Source of the DNA: Actinomycetota bacterium
Lineage (GTDB): Bacteria; Actinomycetota; Acidimicrobiia; Acidimicrobiales; JAJPHD01
Assembly (NCBI GenBank): GCA_021325455.1
Contig: JAJPHD010000010.1
Location: forward strand, 1 to 64,000
DNA: 64,000 nucleotides
Direction: 5' to 3'
In this document: positions 7,248 to 15,305 of the stretch, one piece after another
Layout: the number at the start of each line of letters is the position of its first letter
How positions within the stretch are numbered: position 1 is the first letter of the stretch
Notes under the pieces: generated by a model
Database searches by the model: none
Told to the model about the DNA's origin: nothing
What the model saw: the letters and a program-made list of their open reading frames with translations, nothing else
Program-made: the position numbers and the translations under genes

Positions 7248-7846
7248 GTGGCCAGCCTGGTCATGATCACCAAGGTGGCCACCTGCATGAGGCCCGTGAT
7301 CCCGGCCGTGTAGATGAAGCGCCGCATGAGCCGCCCCACCAGGGCGCCGTCGGGCTCTGGCTTGCGCAGCTCGAACAGCACGGCCAGGTTGGCCGGCTCC
7401 AGGATCCCTATGGCGATGACGGCCATGACCCCCACCACCATGAAGGTGGCCACCAGCCACCAGTGCCGGGGGTAGGCGACGGACAGGTCCCCCAGGTGGC
7501 GGGCCAGCTGCCAGCCCGAGGCCAGGGTCACGGTGACCAGGGTGGGCATGATCACCAGCATCTTGGGCATGAACCGCCGCGAGAACTCGACCCGGGCGGG
7601 GACGGGCAAGGCCCCCATCACGGGGCCGACCACCAGCCCCACGAACAGGTCTATGCCGGTCCACAGGGCCCCTCCGGCCACGTGGAAGAAGTCCAGCGCC
7701 CACAGCCTGTTGGTGGCGATGGCCGCGACCAGGAGAGCGAGGACGACAGCCACCAGCGGCAGGCCCCGCACGGGGACGATCGCTGCCGTTGCCCTCCCCT
7801 GGACCCTCTCTACATGGCCGCTGACACCGGGAGCCAGCTCGGTCAT
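7241..7846 (-). CDS. Membrane protein, first of a coupled pair (201 aa)
   Basis: The 201-residue protein has about five membrane segments. The pattern FFHVAGGALWTGIDLFVG, then the matrix of VVGPVMGALP and RRFMPKMLVIMPTLVTVTLASGWQL, resembles DUF2269/CopD-like integral proteins, in which conserved His and Trp residues near membrane faces may bind haem or metal. That family link is tentative. The ATG at 7846 has a good ribosome site (AGGGGGTGCA). It overlaps the following membrane gene by seven bases and is divergent from the LigD-like gene. Confidence 0.72.
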   Translation of the reverse strand: MTELAPGVSGHVERVQGRATAAIVPVRGLPLVAVVLALLVAAIATNRLWALDFFHVAGGALWTGIDLFVGLVVGPVMGALPVPARVEFSRRFMPKMLVIMPTLVTVTLASGWQLARHLGDLSVAYPRHWWLVATFMVVGVMAVIAIGILEPANLAVLFELRKPEPDGALVGRLMRRFIYTAGITGLMQVATLVIMTRLATW

Positions 7847-7891
7847 TGCACCCCCTGTTGCCGCCGGAGAGCATACTCCCCGAGGGCAAGC

Positions 7892-7897
7892 TACGGT
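7892..7897 (+). promoter_or_regulatory. -10 box of leaderless LigD-polymerase gene
   Basis: TACGGT lies six bases before the ATG at 7904, with no ribosome site. Confidence 0.55.
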
Positions 7898-7903
7898 CTG
7901 GTC

Positions 7904-8917
7904 ATGGCGGAAGCCGGTGCCACTCTGGAGGTGGACGGCCACCGGCTCGCCATCAGCCACCCCGACAAGGTGCTGTTCCCCGGCCAAGGCCAGACCAAGT
8001 GGGACCTGGTGACCTACTACCAAGCCGTGGCCGGGCCGTTGCTCGCCGCCATGGGGGGGCGACCCGTCCTCCTCCAGCGCTTCCCCAACGGGGTGGGAGG
8101 GCCGTCCTTCTTCCAGAAGCGGGTGCCCACCACCAGACCCCCCTGGCTCCAGACCGTCACCGTCTCCACCCCCAACGGCACCACCTCGGATGCCCTGGTG
8201 GCCGCCGACCTGGCTCATGTCCTGTGGGCGGTGAACCTGGCCTGCCTGGGGTTCCACGTGTGGCCCTACCGGGCCTCGGACCCCGATCACGCCGACGAGC
8301 TGAGGATCGACCTCGACCCGACCCCTGGGGTCGGACTCCCCATGGTCAAGGAAGCGGCCCGGGAGGTGCGCAAGGTCCTGGAGGAGCTGGGCCTGTTGGG
8401 TCTGCCCAAGACCACGGGGAACAGGGGGATACACGTCTACGTCCGCCTGGAGCCTCGCTGGTCCTCCTATGAGGTGCGCTCGGCTGCCGTGGCCCTGGCC
8501 CGGGAGCTGGAGCGGCGCCGGCCCGACCTGGTGACAGCCGCCTGGTGGAAGGAGGAGCGAGGAGCCCGGGTGTTCGTGGACTTCAACCAGAACGCCCCCC
8601 ACAAGACGGTCTTCGGGGCCTGGTCCGTGCGGGCCCGCCCCGGGGCCCAGGTGTCGACACCCTTCTCCTGGGAGGAGCTGGGGAGCATCGAGCCGGACGA
8701 GCTCACCATGGCCACGGTGCCCAGCCGGCTGGCCCAGCTCGGGGACCCGTGGGCATCCATGCCAGCCCAGTCGCTCGAGCCCCTCCTGGCCTGGCACGAG
8801 AGGGACAGGGCCGCCGGGCTGGCCGACGCTCCTTGGCCTCCCGTGTACCCCAAGATGCCCGGAGAGCCGCCCCGGGTAGCGCCCAGCCGGGCTCGGCCCC
8901 CCGCCAGCCAGGCCTGA
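7904..8917 (+). CDS. LigD-type primase-polymerase (NHEJ polymerase domain protein)
   Basis: This 337-residue protein is a stand-alone LigD polymerase domain of the archaeo-eukaryotic primase fold. Recognisable elements are HPDKVLFPGQGQTKWDLVTYY at the N-terminus, ELRIDLDPTPG with the catalytic aspartates, and GNRGIHVYVRL with the conserved histidine. Such enzymes fill in DNA or RNA ends during Ku-dependent end joining. The ligase and phosphoesterase domains of full LigD are absent, and no ku gene lies in the window. The C-terminal 40 residues are Pro/Arg-rich. The transcript appears leaderless. The gene is divergent from the membrane pair; convergence with a lipoprotein gene leaves a 6-base gap. 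Confidence 0.9.
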   Translation: MAEAGATLEVDGHRLAISHPDKVLFPGQGQTKWDLVTYYQAVAGPLLAAMGGRPVLLQRFPNGVGGPSFFQKRVPTTRPPWLQTVTVSTPNGTTSDALVAADLAHVLWAVNLACLGFHVWPYRASDPDHADELRIDLDPTPGVGLPMVKEAAREVRKVLEELGLLGLPKTTGNRGIHVYVRLEPRWSSYEVRSAAVALARELERRRPDLVTAAWWKEERGARVFVDFNQNAPHKTVFGAWSVRARPGAQVSTPFSWEELGSIEPDELTMATVPSRLAQLGDPWASMPAQSLEPLLAWHERDRAAGLADAPWPPVYPKMPGEPPRVAPSRARPPASQA

Positions 8918-8923
8918 GCCGGG

Positions 8924-9331
8924 TCAGCGAATGCCCGTGTCGCACCGCAGCTCGGCGGTGCTCCACTTGCCGGCGCTGACCACCACGACCTGGGGGGGGC
9001 AACCCCGACCCGGTCCCGGGTAGATGGCCACCACCTCGTAGGTTCCGGGGGGGACGGCCATCTTGAACTGGCCGGACCGGCTGGACCGGGCGCTGGCCAC
9101 CGTGGATCCGCTCCTGCTCACCAGCCGGACCCGGGTGGCCACGGGCCGGGGACGGCAGCGGGGGGCCGCCCTCTCCACCGGGCAGGTCGGGGAGGCCGTC
9201 ACCTTTCCCTGCACGCCTCCTGTCGCCGGCGGACGGCTGGAGGAGGTCGTGGCCCCTCCCACCCGTGCCCCGCAGCCGGAGGCGCCGAGCACCACCGCCA
9301 GCCCGGCCAGGACCAACCGCAACAGCGTCAT
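8924..9331 (-). CDS. Small predicted lipoprotein with carboxypeptidase-regulatory-like fold
   Basis: The 135-residue protein starts with MTLLRLVLAGLAVVLGASGC, a lipoprotein signal with lipobox GASGC. The mature part resembles a small prealbumin-like beta domain (GGVQGKVTASPTCPVE, FKMAVPPGTYEVVAIYPG), as found in carboxypeptidase-regulatory or SpaA-type repeats. It would be anchored outside the membrane. The ATG at 9331 is chosen for the signal peptide; longer frames upstream only add Arg/Pro-rich sequence. Ribosome site is weak. It is divergent from the gene at 9455. Confidence 0.7.
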   Translation of the reverse strand: MTLLRLVLAGLAVVLGASGCGARVGGATTSSSRPPATGGVQGKVTASPTCPVERAAPRCRPRPVATRVRLVSRSGSTVASARSSRSGQFKMAVPPGTYEVVAIYPGPGRGCPPQVVVVSAGKWSTAELRCDTGIR

Positions 9332-9454
9332 GCTGGTTGGACGCCCGCTGGCGAGGAAGGGTTCCCGGAGCCTCTCCGCCAGCCCCCGGCGCCAGGGCCC
9401 GTGGCCCGACCCGGCGGCCGCACGAGACCGAGGGTCACTACGCTGCCAGCAAGG

Positions 9455-9955
9455 ATGGCCAAGCTGAGCCGAGACCGCCAGCGCATAGAGCGGCACTTGG
9501 CCCGCCAGGAGACCGTCCTGGTGCAGAGCCGGGTGCAGTTCGTCGGCAGCGCCTGGAGCACGGGTGTCTTCGCCCCCCAGAACCGGCCCGAGCGGGCCAG
9601 GCGCGAGCGTCCCTGGCGAACCCCGGGCCGGAAGGGCGACCCGGGCACCCTGGGCCAGCGGCTACCCCGGGCCCCGGGGGCGCTGTGGGTCGCCCTCACC
9701 CCCTACCGCCTCCTCGTGGGGCCGGTGCTGGGGCCGCCCGCCGCCCTCCTCTGGGACGTGGAGCGCCGCCAGCTGGGAGGGGTGGAGCCCCGCCCGCGCC
9801 TGCAGATGATGGCCCGCTTCTGGCTGCACTTCGCCGACGACTCCGCCGTGGCCCTTCTCACGGCGCGCCAGCGCACGGTGGACGCCCTGGCCGAGGAGCT
9901 GGGCCATGTCGTCCCCGGCCCGGGCCGGGTCGGGGGCGGGGCGAGTCCCACCTAG
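9455..9955 (+). CDS. Hypothetical protein, possibly PH-like (166 aa)
   Basis: The protein is 166 residues. An N-terminal basic helix (LSRDRQRIERHLARQETVLVQ) is followed by a compact region (ALWVALTPYRLLVGPVLG, RLQMMARFWLHFADDSAVALL) whose strand pattern and VALTPYRLLV resemble bacterial PH-like (GRAM/bPH) domains, ending in a helix RQRTVDALAEEL. That fold assignment is tentative. No membrane segment. The ATG at 9455 is used because AAGG lies just before it and TACGCT lies ten bases upstream; the in-frame ATG at 9401 would lie in low-complexity sequence. Confidence 0.6.
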   Translation: MAKLSRDRQRIERHLARQETVLVQSRVQFVGSAWSTGVFAPQNRPERARRERPWRTPGRKGDPGTLGQRLPRAPGALWVALTPYRLLVGPVLGPPAALLWDVERRQLGGVEPRPRLQMMARFWLHFADDSAVALLTARQRTVDALAEELGHVVPGPGRVGGGASPT

Positions 9956-9972
9956 CCGGGGCACCGGCGGCC

Positions 9973-10194
9973 TCAGGGTCTCTCGTCCACCTCGGTCACA
10001 TACTCCCAGTCGTCCACATGGGCGCTGTGGCGGTGGACGACTATCACCTCCGCCTGCGACTTCGACAGCTCCCGGGCCCGGGCGTCAGCAGAGGCGTCAT
10101 CGCTGAACTCACTGGTCTCCACCTCGGAGCCGTCCGGCTGGGTGAACCTGTACCTCCACATCCTGGCGGGCGGCGAGGGCTGGGTGCCGGTCAT
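9973..10194 (-). CDS. Small hypothetical protein (73 aa)
   Basis: A 73-residue acidic protein (MWRYRFTQPDGSEVETSEFSD, then a helix ARARELSKSQAEVIVVHRHS and WEYVTEVDERP). Its two-strand-helix-strand pattern could be a small alpha/beta domain, but no family is recognised. No signal or membrane segment. The ATG at 10194 is supported by TATGGT eight bases upstream, consistent with leaderless expression. It is convergent with the PH-like candidate with 17 bases between stops. Confidence 0.65.
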   Translation of the reverse strand: MTGTQPSPPARMWRYRFTQPDGSEVETSEFSDDASADARARELSKSQAEVIVVHRHSAHVDDWEYVTEVDERP

Positions 10195-10202
10195 GGCCAC
10201 CC

Positions 10203-10208
10203 ACCATA
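10203..10208 (-). promoter_or_regulatory. -10 box of the 73-residue gene
   Basis: TATGGT lies eight bases before the ATG at 10194. Confidence 0.5.
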
Positions 10209-10256
10209 ACGACCGGGCCTCACCGGCCCGGGCCCGGGCAGGCGGGGCCCGGGGCT

Positions 10257-11153
10257 TCAGCCCGGGGGCCGATGCCGCCGGGCCGAACGCGCCCCGGGCC
10301 CGGACAGTCGGGCTGTCCGCTCCGTGCCCGGCCACGGGCGCGCCCCCCCTGAGCGTCTCCGCAGCGCGACGGGGGAACGGCGGTCGCCGCTCAAGGCCCT
10401 CGCCACCGCGACGTCGTGGGCGGCCTTCTCCGCCGCATCAGCCAAGGGATGGAGCGGCGGCACCTCCCCGCAACGGTGACCCAGAGCGCTGGCCAGCAGG
10501 CGGTCGGCCAGGGCCGGGTTCTTGGGCAGGACCGGACCGTGCAGGTAGGTCCCGATGGCGCCGGCCACCACGCATCCCTCGGTGCCGTCCTCGCCGTTGT
10601 TACCTCTTCCCACCACCACCTCACCCAAGGGCTGCGCTCCGGGGTGGAGGTAGGTCCGGCCCCCGTGGTTCTCGAAGCCCACCAGCTCCATCCCCTCCCG
10701 GCGCACGACAACGTTGCCAACGGCGCGCACCTGCCCGGCGGCCGTGATCGATTCCATCCGGGCCCCGATCTCGGCGGCCCGATGGACCGTATGGGCATCG
10801 AAGATCCCCACCCCCGGCAACCTCGTCCCGTCGGCCGCCAGGTAGAAGTGGCCCAGGAGCTGGTAGCCGGCACACACGGCCAAGAGGGCCACGCCCTCCT
10901 CCACCGCCTGGCGCAGCCCCTCGCCCTTGGTCCCCACCAGGTCCTCGGCCACCAGCCGCTGCTGGGTGTCGGCCCCGCCCCCCATGAGCAGGACATCGAC
11001 TCGGTCCGGGTCCACGGGATCGCCCAGCTCCAGGGGAACCACCTCGGCCTCGATCCCCCTCCGGCGGCTTCTCTCGCAAAGGGTCAGGACGTTTCCCCGG
11101 TCCCCGTACTGGCTCATGACGCTCGGGTACAGGTAGCCGATGGCGATCCTCAT
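10257..11153 (-). CDS. gatD: Lipid II isoglutaminyl synthase, glutaminase subunit
   Basis: The 298-residue protein is a class I glutamine amidotransferase of the CobB/CobQ type: MGGGADTQQ near residue 58, nucleophile C94 in LAVCAGYQLLGHFY, and catalytic histidine about residue 195 in GTYLHGPVLPKNP. It would supply ammonia from glutamine to MurT for amidation of D-glutamate in lipid II. The ATG at 11153 overlaps the murT stop (TGATG), the arrangement known from other Gram-positives. The last 60 residues are a basic Ala/Arg/Pro-rich tail beyond the usual family length (about 240) and may be dispensable. Confidence 0.92.
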   Translation of the reverse strand: MRIAIGYLYPSVMSQYGDRGNVLTLCERSRRRGIEAEVVPLELGDPVDPDRVDVLLMGGGADTQQRLVAEDLVGTKGEGLRQAVEEGVALLAVCAGYQLLGHFYLAADGTRLPGVGIFDAHTVHRAAEIGARMESITAAGQVRAVGNVVVRREGMELVGFENHGGRTYLHPGAQPLGEVVVGRGNNGEDGTEGCVVAGAIGTYLHGPVLPKNPALADRLLASALGHRCGEVPPLHPLADAAEKAAHDVAVARALSGDRRSPVALRRRSGGARPWPGTERTARLSGPGARSARRHRPPG

Positions 11154-12601
11154 CACTCCCCCCTCGCCGCTGCCAGCCCCCTCGGTGCCCCTGCTTCGAC
11201 CCAGAACTCCGGCAGGTGGCCCTGGCGCACCAGGGCCTGGCGCAGGGACCACATGGCGGTGTAGGTGGCCACTACGGCCAACCGCCCTCCCTCCGGGACC
11301 CGGCCCAGCGAGCCCCACAACGCCGCGGCCGGGTCCTCCTCGATGGTGGGGGCCCCGAGCCCGGCGTACTCCACCCGGAGGGCCAGGTCCAAGGCCCTCG
11401 TGCCGGCGCAGGTGACCTGCTCCGGCCGGGGCAGACCCTCGAAGTCCACGTCCCAAATCCAAGAGACGTCCCGCCCGTCCGGTCCGGCATCATTGAGGGC
11501 GAGGAGGAGGTGGGAGCCGTAGCCGGCGCCCTCCAGCCACCGCAGGGTGGCGTTGAAGCCGCTCGGGTTCTTGGCCAGGGCCAGCACCACGTCCCGGCCG
11601 TGCAACCGCAGCTGCTCGGCCCGGCCAAATGCCCCTTGCACCGAGCCCACCGCCGCCACCAGGGACCCCTCGCTCACCCCGAGGGCCTCGGCTCCCGCCA
11701 GAGCGGCCAGGGCGTTGTAGACGTTGTGCAGCCCGGGGAGGGGGACCTGCAGCTGGAGCGCGGGTCGGTCCGCCCCTTCCACCTGGAACCGGCTCCACTC
11801 CGGGCCCAGCTCCACCCGGGCGGCGACCAGGTCGGGCCGGGGCCGAGCCCAGCCGCAGGCCGGGCAGGCGTAGTGGCCGAGATGGGCATAGAAGGTGCCG
11901 GCGTACTCCAGGGGGTGCTCGCAGCCCGGGCAGCGCCTGGCATCGGACGCGTGCTCCATGATGGGCCTCAGGTGCCCGGGGTCCTCGACGCCGAAGGTGA
12001 GGGCCCGGCCAGCCAGCTCCTGGGCCAGGTGCGCCAGGTGCGGATCGTCGGCGTTCACGACCAGGGTGGCCGACGGCGCCAGGAGGCGCAGGCCGGTCGT
12101 CCACAGATGGCGGAGGAAGTCCAGCTCGAAGTACCTGTCGAGCTGGTCCCGAAGGAGGTTGGTGAGAACCACCGCCCGGGGAGCCACCCGGGCCACCACC
12201 TGGGGAAGGGTTCCTTCGTCCAGCTCGAACACCCCGATGCTGCGTTCCGTGAAGCGCGGCCGCCCCCACCTGTCACTTGCCCCTATCAGTGCGGTCACCA
12301 GGCCCCGTGACAGGTTGGAGCCCTCCCGGTTGGCGATGGGCTCGTACCCCTCCAGCCGCAGGGCATCAGCCAGGATCCGGGCTGTGGTGGTCTTGCCGTT
12401 CGTCCCCGACACGGCCACACAGCCGCCGGGGAGAGCCCGGGCGAGGTCTGCCAGCAAGCCGGGGTCGAGACGCTCAGCGAGGTAGCCGGGGACCGTCGTG
12501 CCCCCGCCCTTGCCCAGGGCCCGCGACAGGGCACCGGCGCCGATGCCCAGGTTGACGGCAGTTGCCCTCCTCAGAGCGGCCAGCGACCGGGGGGCGCTCA
12601 T
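11153..12601 (-). CDS. murT: Lipid II isoglutaminyl synthase, Mur-ligase-like subunit
   Basis: The 482-residue protein has the Mur ligase P-loop SGTNGKTT at 65-72, the central domain FELDEGTLPQVV and TNLLRDQLDRYFELD, a four-cysteine zinc ribbon (RCPGCEHPL and YACPACGWARP) inserted in the middle domain as in Staphylococcus MurT, and the C-terminal domain of this family (AKNPSGFNATLRWL). With GatD it amidates the alpha-carboxyl of D-iso-glutamate in the peptidoglycan precursor, at the cytosolic membrane face. The ATG at 12601 overlaps the stop of the methyltransferase (ATGA). Upstream in-frame extension is antisense to nothing but is low complexity and was not used. Confidence 0.94.
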   Translation of the reverse strand: MSAPRSLAALRRATAVNLGIGAGALSRALGKGGGTTVPGYLAERLDPGLLADLARALPGGCVAVSGTNGKTTTARILADALRLEGYEPIANREGSNLSRGLVTALIGASDRWGRPRFTERSIGVFELDEGTLPQVVARVAPRAVVLTNLLRDQLDRYFELDFLRHLWTTGLRLLAPSATLVVNADDPHLAHLAQELAGRALTFGVEDPGHLRPIMEHASDARRCPGCEHPLEYAGTFYAHLGHYACPACGWARPRPDLVAARVELGPEWSRFQVEGADRPALQLQVPLPGLHNVYNALAALAGAEALGVSEGSLVAAVGSVQGAFGRAEQLRLHGRDVVLALAKNPSGFNATLRWLEGAGYGSHLLLALNDAGPDGRDVSWIWDVDFEGLPRPEQVTCAGTRALDLALRVEYAGLGAPTIEEDPAAALWGSLGRVPEGGRLAVVATYTAMWSLRQALVRQGHLPEFWVEAGAPRGLAAARGE

Positions 12602-13575
12602 GGTCCTTGCTTGCGTGCCAGCACCGCCAGCCAGTAGGGCCGGGTCAGGAGCTCGACCAGGTGGCACTGTTGGTCGAAGGGCAGCTGGCTGGCCCGCTGC
12701 GCCAGAGTGGGGCTTCGTATGTGGGCGGTGGGGTCGAGGGGGATGGGGCGATCGTCGTAGTCCGTGAGGGCCAGGACGCTCAGACCCCCCCTCGCCAGGC
12801 CGCTCACCACCTCGTCCAGGCGCAAGGGGCGCTCCCAGACGTGGAGGAACTCGTCCACCACCCAGTCATCGTCGTCCAGGTCCACTGGCGGGGCCGTCTG
12901 GGCGGCCAGGAAGCGGAGGTCGGCCGCGGCCCATTCCCGGACCAGACGGATCTTGTCCTCCAGGTCGAGGCCCTGGCCGAGGGTGCGCACGATCTCCTGC
13001 TGGATGTGGCGCTCCCAGTTGCCGTAGTAGCCGTAGACGCCCAGGCGCAGCACACCGCCCGGCTTGAGCACCCGGGCCAGGGCCAACAGCCCTTCCCCTG
13101 GCTCGGCCAGGTGGTGGATGGTGCCCCAGGAGACCACGTAGTCGAAGGACTCGGTCTCCCCCAGGTCCAGGAGGTCGGCCACGAGCGCCCTGGCGTTGCC
13201 CACTCCCTCCTCGGCGAGGGTGGCGTTGGCCCTCTCCACCGAGGCCTCCGAGAGGTCATAGCCCACCAGCTCCGCCTCGGGGAACTCCAAGGCGTAGTCC
13301 AAGAGCATGAGACCGGTCCCACAGGCCATGTCGCCGAAGCGCCGCCCGGCAGGATCGATACCGAGCCCTTCCAGGTACTGGCGCACGAACCTGGCATGGT
13401 TCCGGTAGGAGTGGCGGCGCTGTGGCGGCGGGAAGGGGTGCGCCCGGTACTGGCCACGCACCCTGGCGGCCACGTCGCGGTGGGCTCCCGGGTGGCCAGC
13501 CGGGGCCGCCGTCCGTTCCCTCTCGTCCGGGACCATCGACCAACCCTGGGCGCTGGGTCCAGGCTCTGCGTCCAT
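12598..13575 (-). CDS. Class I SAM-dependent methyltransferase, first gene of murT-gatD operon
   Basis: The 325-residue protein has motif I GDMACGTG at 81-88, an acidic loop (YDLSEASVERANATL), motif post-II VVSWGTIHHLAEP and LKPGGVLRLGVYG, the classic Rossmann methyltransferase order. A C-terminal region of about 130 residues (DLEDKIRLVREW, VDEFLHVWERPLRLDEV) probably shapes substrate binding. Substrate is unknown. The ATG at 13575 has a strong ribosome site (GGGGAGGACCG). Four-base overlap with murT implies co-translation and suggests, without proving, a cell-envelope substrate. Confidence 0.85.
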   Translation of the reverse strand: MDAEPGPSAQGWSMVPDERERTAAPAGHPGAHRDVAARVRGQYRAHPFPPPQRRHSYRNHARFVRQYLEGLGIDPAGRRFGDMACGTGLMLLDYALEFPEAELVGYDLSEASVERANATLAEEGVGNARALVADLLDLGETESFDYVVSWGTIHHLAEPGEGLLALARVLKPGGVLRLGVYGYYGNWERHIQQEIVRTLGQGLDLEDKIRLVREWAAADLRFLAAQTAPPVDLDDDDWVVDEFLHVWERPLRLDEVVSGLARGGLSVLALTDYDDRPIPLDPTAHIRSPTLAQRASQLPFDQQCHLVELLTRPYWLAVLARKQGP

Positions 13576-13612
13576 CGGTCCTCCCCTTCCAACGAGGTGG
13601 CGGATCGACGCC

Positions 13613-13618
13613 TACGGT
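13613..13618 (+). promoter_or_regulatory. -10 box of leaderless DHA2 transporter
   Basis: TACGGT lies five bases before the ATG at 13624. Confidence 0.5.
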
Positions 13619-13623
13619 AGGGC

Positions 13624-15177
13624 ATGGCTGATGCCATCGTCAGGTCGGCGGGGCCCCCCGAGCAGGCCGGCCTCCGCTATGGCAGCGGGACGGGCCGGTG
13701 GGTGGTGGCCGCCGCCGTGCTCGGCTCGGGGATGGCCAGCCTCGACGCCACCGTGGTCGCCATCGCCCTGCCCACCGTCGGGCGCCAGTTCCACACCGGC
13801 CTGGCCGACCTCCAGTGGGTGGTGACGGCCTACACGCTGACCTTGGCTGGCCTCTTGCTGGTGGGAGGGGGCCTCGGGGACCGCTACGGGCGGCGCCGGG
13901 TCTTTGTCGTGGGGGCGAGCTGGTTCGCCCTGGCCTCGCTGGCCTGTGGCCTCGCCCCCTCGGCCCGGCTGCTGATCCTGGCCCGAGCCCTCCAGGGTGT
14001 GGGGGCAGCCCTGCTCACCCCGGGGAGCCTGGCCATCCTCCAGGCCTCCTTCGTCCCCGAGGACCGGCCCAGGGCCATCGGCGCCTGGTCGGGGCTGAGC
14101 GGGGTGGCCACTGCCGTGGGGCCGTTCCTCGGGGGGTGGTTGATCACCGCCGTGTCCTGGAGGCTCATCTTCTTCATCAACCTGCCCGTGGCCGGCGCCG
14201 TCATCGCTCTGTCGGCCCGGCACGTGCCTGATTCGAAGGACCCGGCCGCCACCGGCCGCCCGGACCTGCTCGGAGCGGCCTTGGTCACGGGCGGGCTGGT
14301 GGGCCTGATCTTCGGCCTCATCCAGGGCCCCGACCTGGGCTGGGCCAGCCCCCCCAGCCTGGCTTCCCTCTCTTGTGGAGCGGCTCTTCTCCCTGCCTTC
14401 GTGGTGGCCGAGGCCCGGGAGGCCCACCCCATGCTGCCCCCCTCGATCTTCCGGTCCCGTCAGTTCTCGGCTGCCAACGCCGTCACCTTCGTGGTCTACG
14501 GAGGCCTTGGCGGAGCCCTCTTCCTCTTGCCCATCGAGCTCCAGCAGGTCTCGGGCTACACCCCGCTAGAGGCAGGGGTCTCCCTCCTTCCGGTCACCAT
14601 CTTGATGCTGGCCCTGTCGTCCCGCTCGGGTGCCCTGGCCGCCCGCATCGGGCCCCGGGCCCAGATGGCCGTGGGACCCCTGCTGGCAGGGGTGGGTTTG
14701 GCCCTGCTCGCCCGCATCGGGCCCTCCGGGGCCTACCTCGCCCAGGTGCTGCCTGGTGTGGCCGTCCTCGGCCTGGGCCTCGCCATCACCGTGGCCCCCC
14801 TCACCTCGACCGTGCTCGCCGCCGCCCCCGGCGGGCACAGTGGTGTGGCCTCGGCGGTGAACAACGACGTGGCCCGCTCGGCCGGGCTCATCGCCGTGGC
14901 CGTCCTGCCCGTGGTGGCCGGCATCACCGGGACCAGCTACCTCCACCCGGCTCAGTTCGGGGCGGGGTTCCGGGTAGCCGTCTGGGCGGCGGCCGGAGCT
15001 TGCGGGGCGGGCGGGATCGTGGCCGCCCTCACCATCCGCAACCCCCCCCGTCGCCATCGGCACCGCCCCGACCGGCACCTCCACTGCCCGCTCGAGGCGC
15101 CCCCCCTGCGGGGAGGAGCCAGCCCTCACCCGCTGCCATCCGCCGGTCACGTGGGCGGGGCGCCCCCTCCCGGCTGA
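13624..15177 (+). CDS. MFS drug exporter, DHA2 (EmrB/QacA) family
   Basis: The 517-residue integral membrane protein shows the 14-segment pattern of the DHA2 family: motif D1-like SLDATVVAIALP in segment 1, LQWVVTAYTLTLAGLLLVGGGLGDRYGRRRVF (motif A) between segments 2 and 3, and motif C-like GLSGVATAVGPFLGGWLI. It probably exports hydrophobic compounds using the proton gradient; the substrate is not predictable. The C-terminal 45 residues are His/Pro/Arg-rich and cytosolic. Start at 13624 is leaderless. It is divergent from the methyltransferase operon, with 48 bases between. Confidence 0.9.
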   Translation: MADAIVRSAGPPEQAGLRYGSGTGRWVVAAAVLGSGMASLDATVVAIALPTVGRQFHTGLADLQWVVTAYTLTLAGLLLVGGGLGDRYGRRRVFVVGASWFALASLACGLAPSARLLILARALQGVGAALLTPGSLAILQASFVPEDRPRAIGAWSGLSGVATAVGPFLGGWLITAVSWRLIFFINLPVAGAVIALSARHVPDSKDPAATGRPDLLGAALVTGGLVGLIFGLIQGPDLGWASPPSLASLSCGAALLPAFVVAEAREAHPMLPPSIFRSRQFSAANAVTFVVYGGLGGALFLLPIELQQVSGYTPLEAGVSLLPVTILMLALSSRSGALAARIGPRAQMAVGPLLAGVGLALLARIGPSGAYLAQVLPGVAVLGLGLAITVAPLTSTVLAAAPGGHSGVASAVNNDVARSAGLIAVAVLPVVAGITGTSYLHPAQFGAGFRVAVWAAAGACGAGGIVAALTIRNPPRRHRHRPDRHLHCPLEAPPLRGGASPHPLPSAGHVGGAPPPG

Positions 15178-15241
15178 CTCGGCTCCCACCCCACCTCCGC
15201 CCTTCGGGCACGGGATGCTGGCCGCCGCCGGCCGAGCGGCG

Positions 15242-15247
15242 TAAGGT
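15242..15247 (+). promoter_or_regulatory. -10 box upstream of pirin gene
   Basis: TAAGGT lies six bases before an ATG at 15254 that opens a 14-residue leader ORF (stop 15296-15298), itself 7 bases ahead of the pirin GTG at 15306. Confidence 0.4.
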
Positions 15248-15305
15248 CGAGCCATGGGCGGTGGCCGCCTCTTCGCCTCGGGCCTCTCAGGGCCGTGAGC
15301 ACCAG

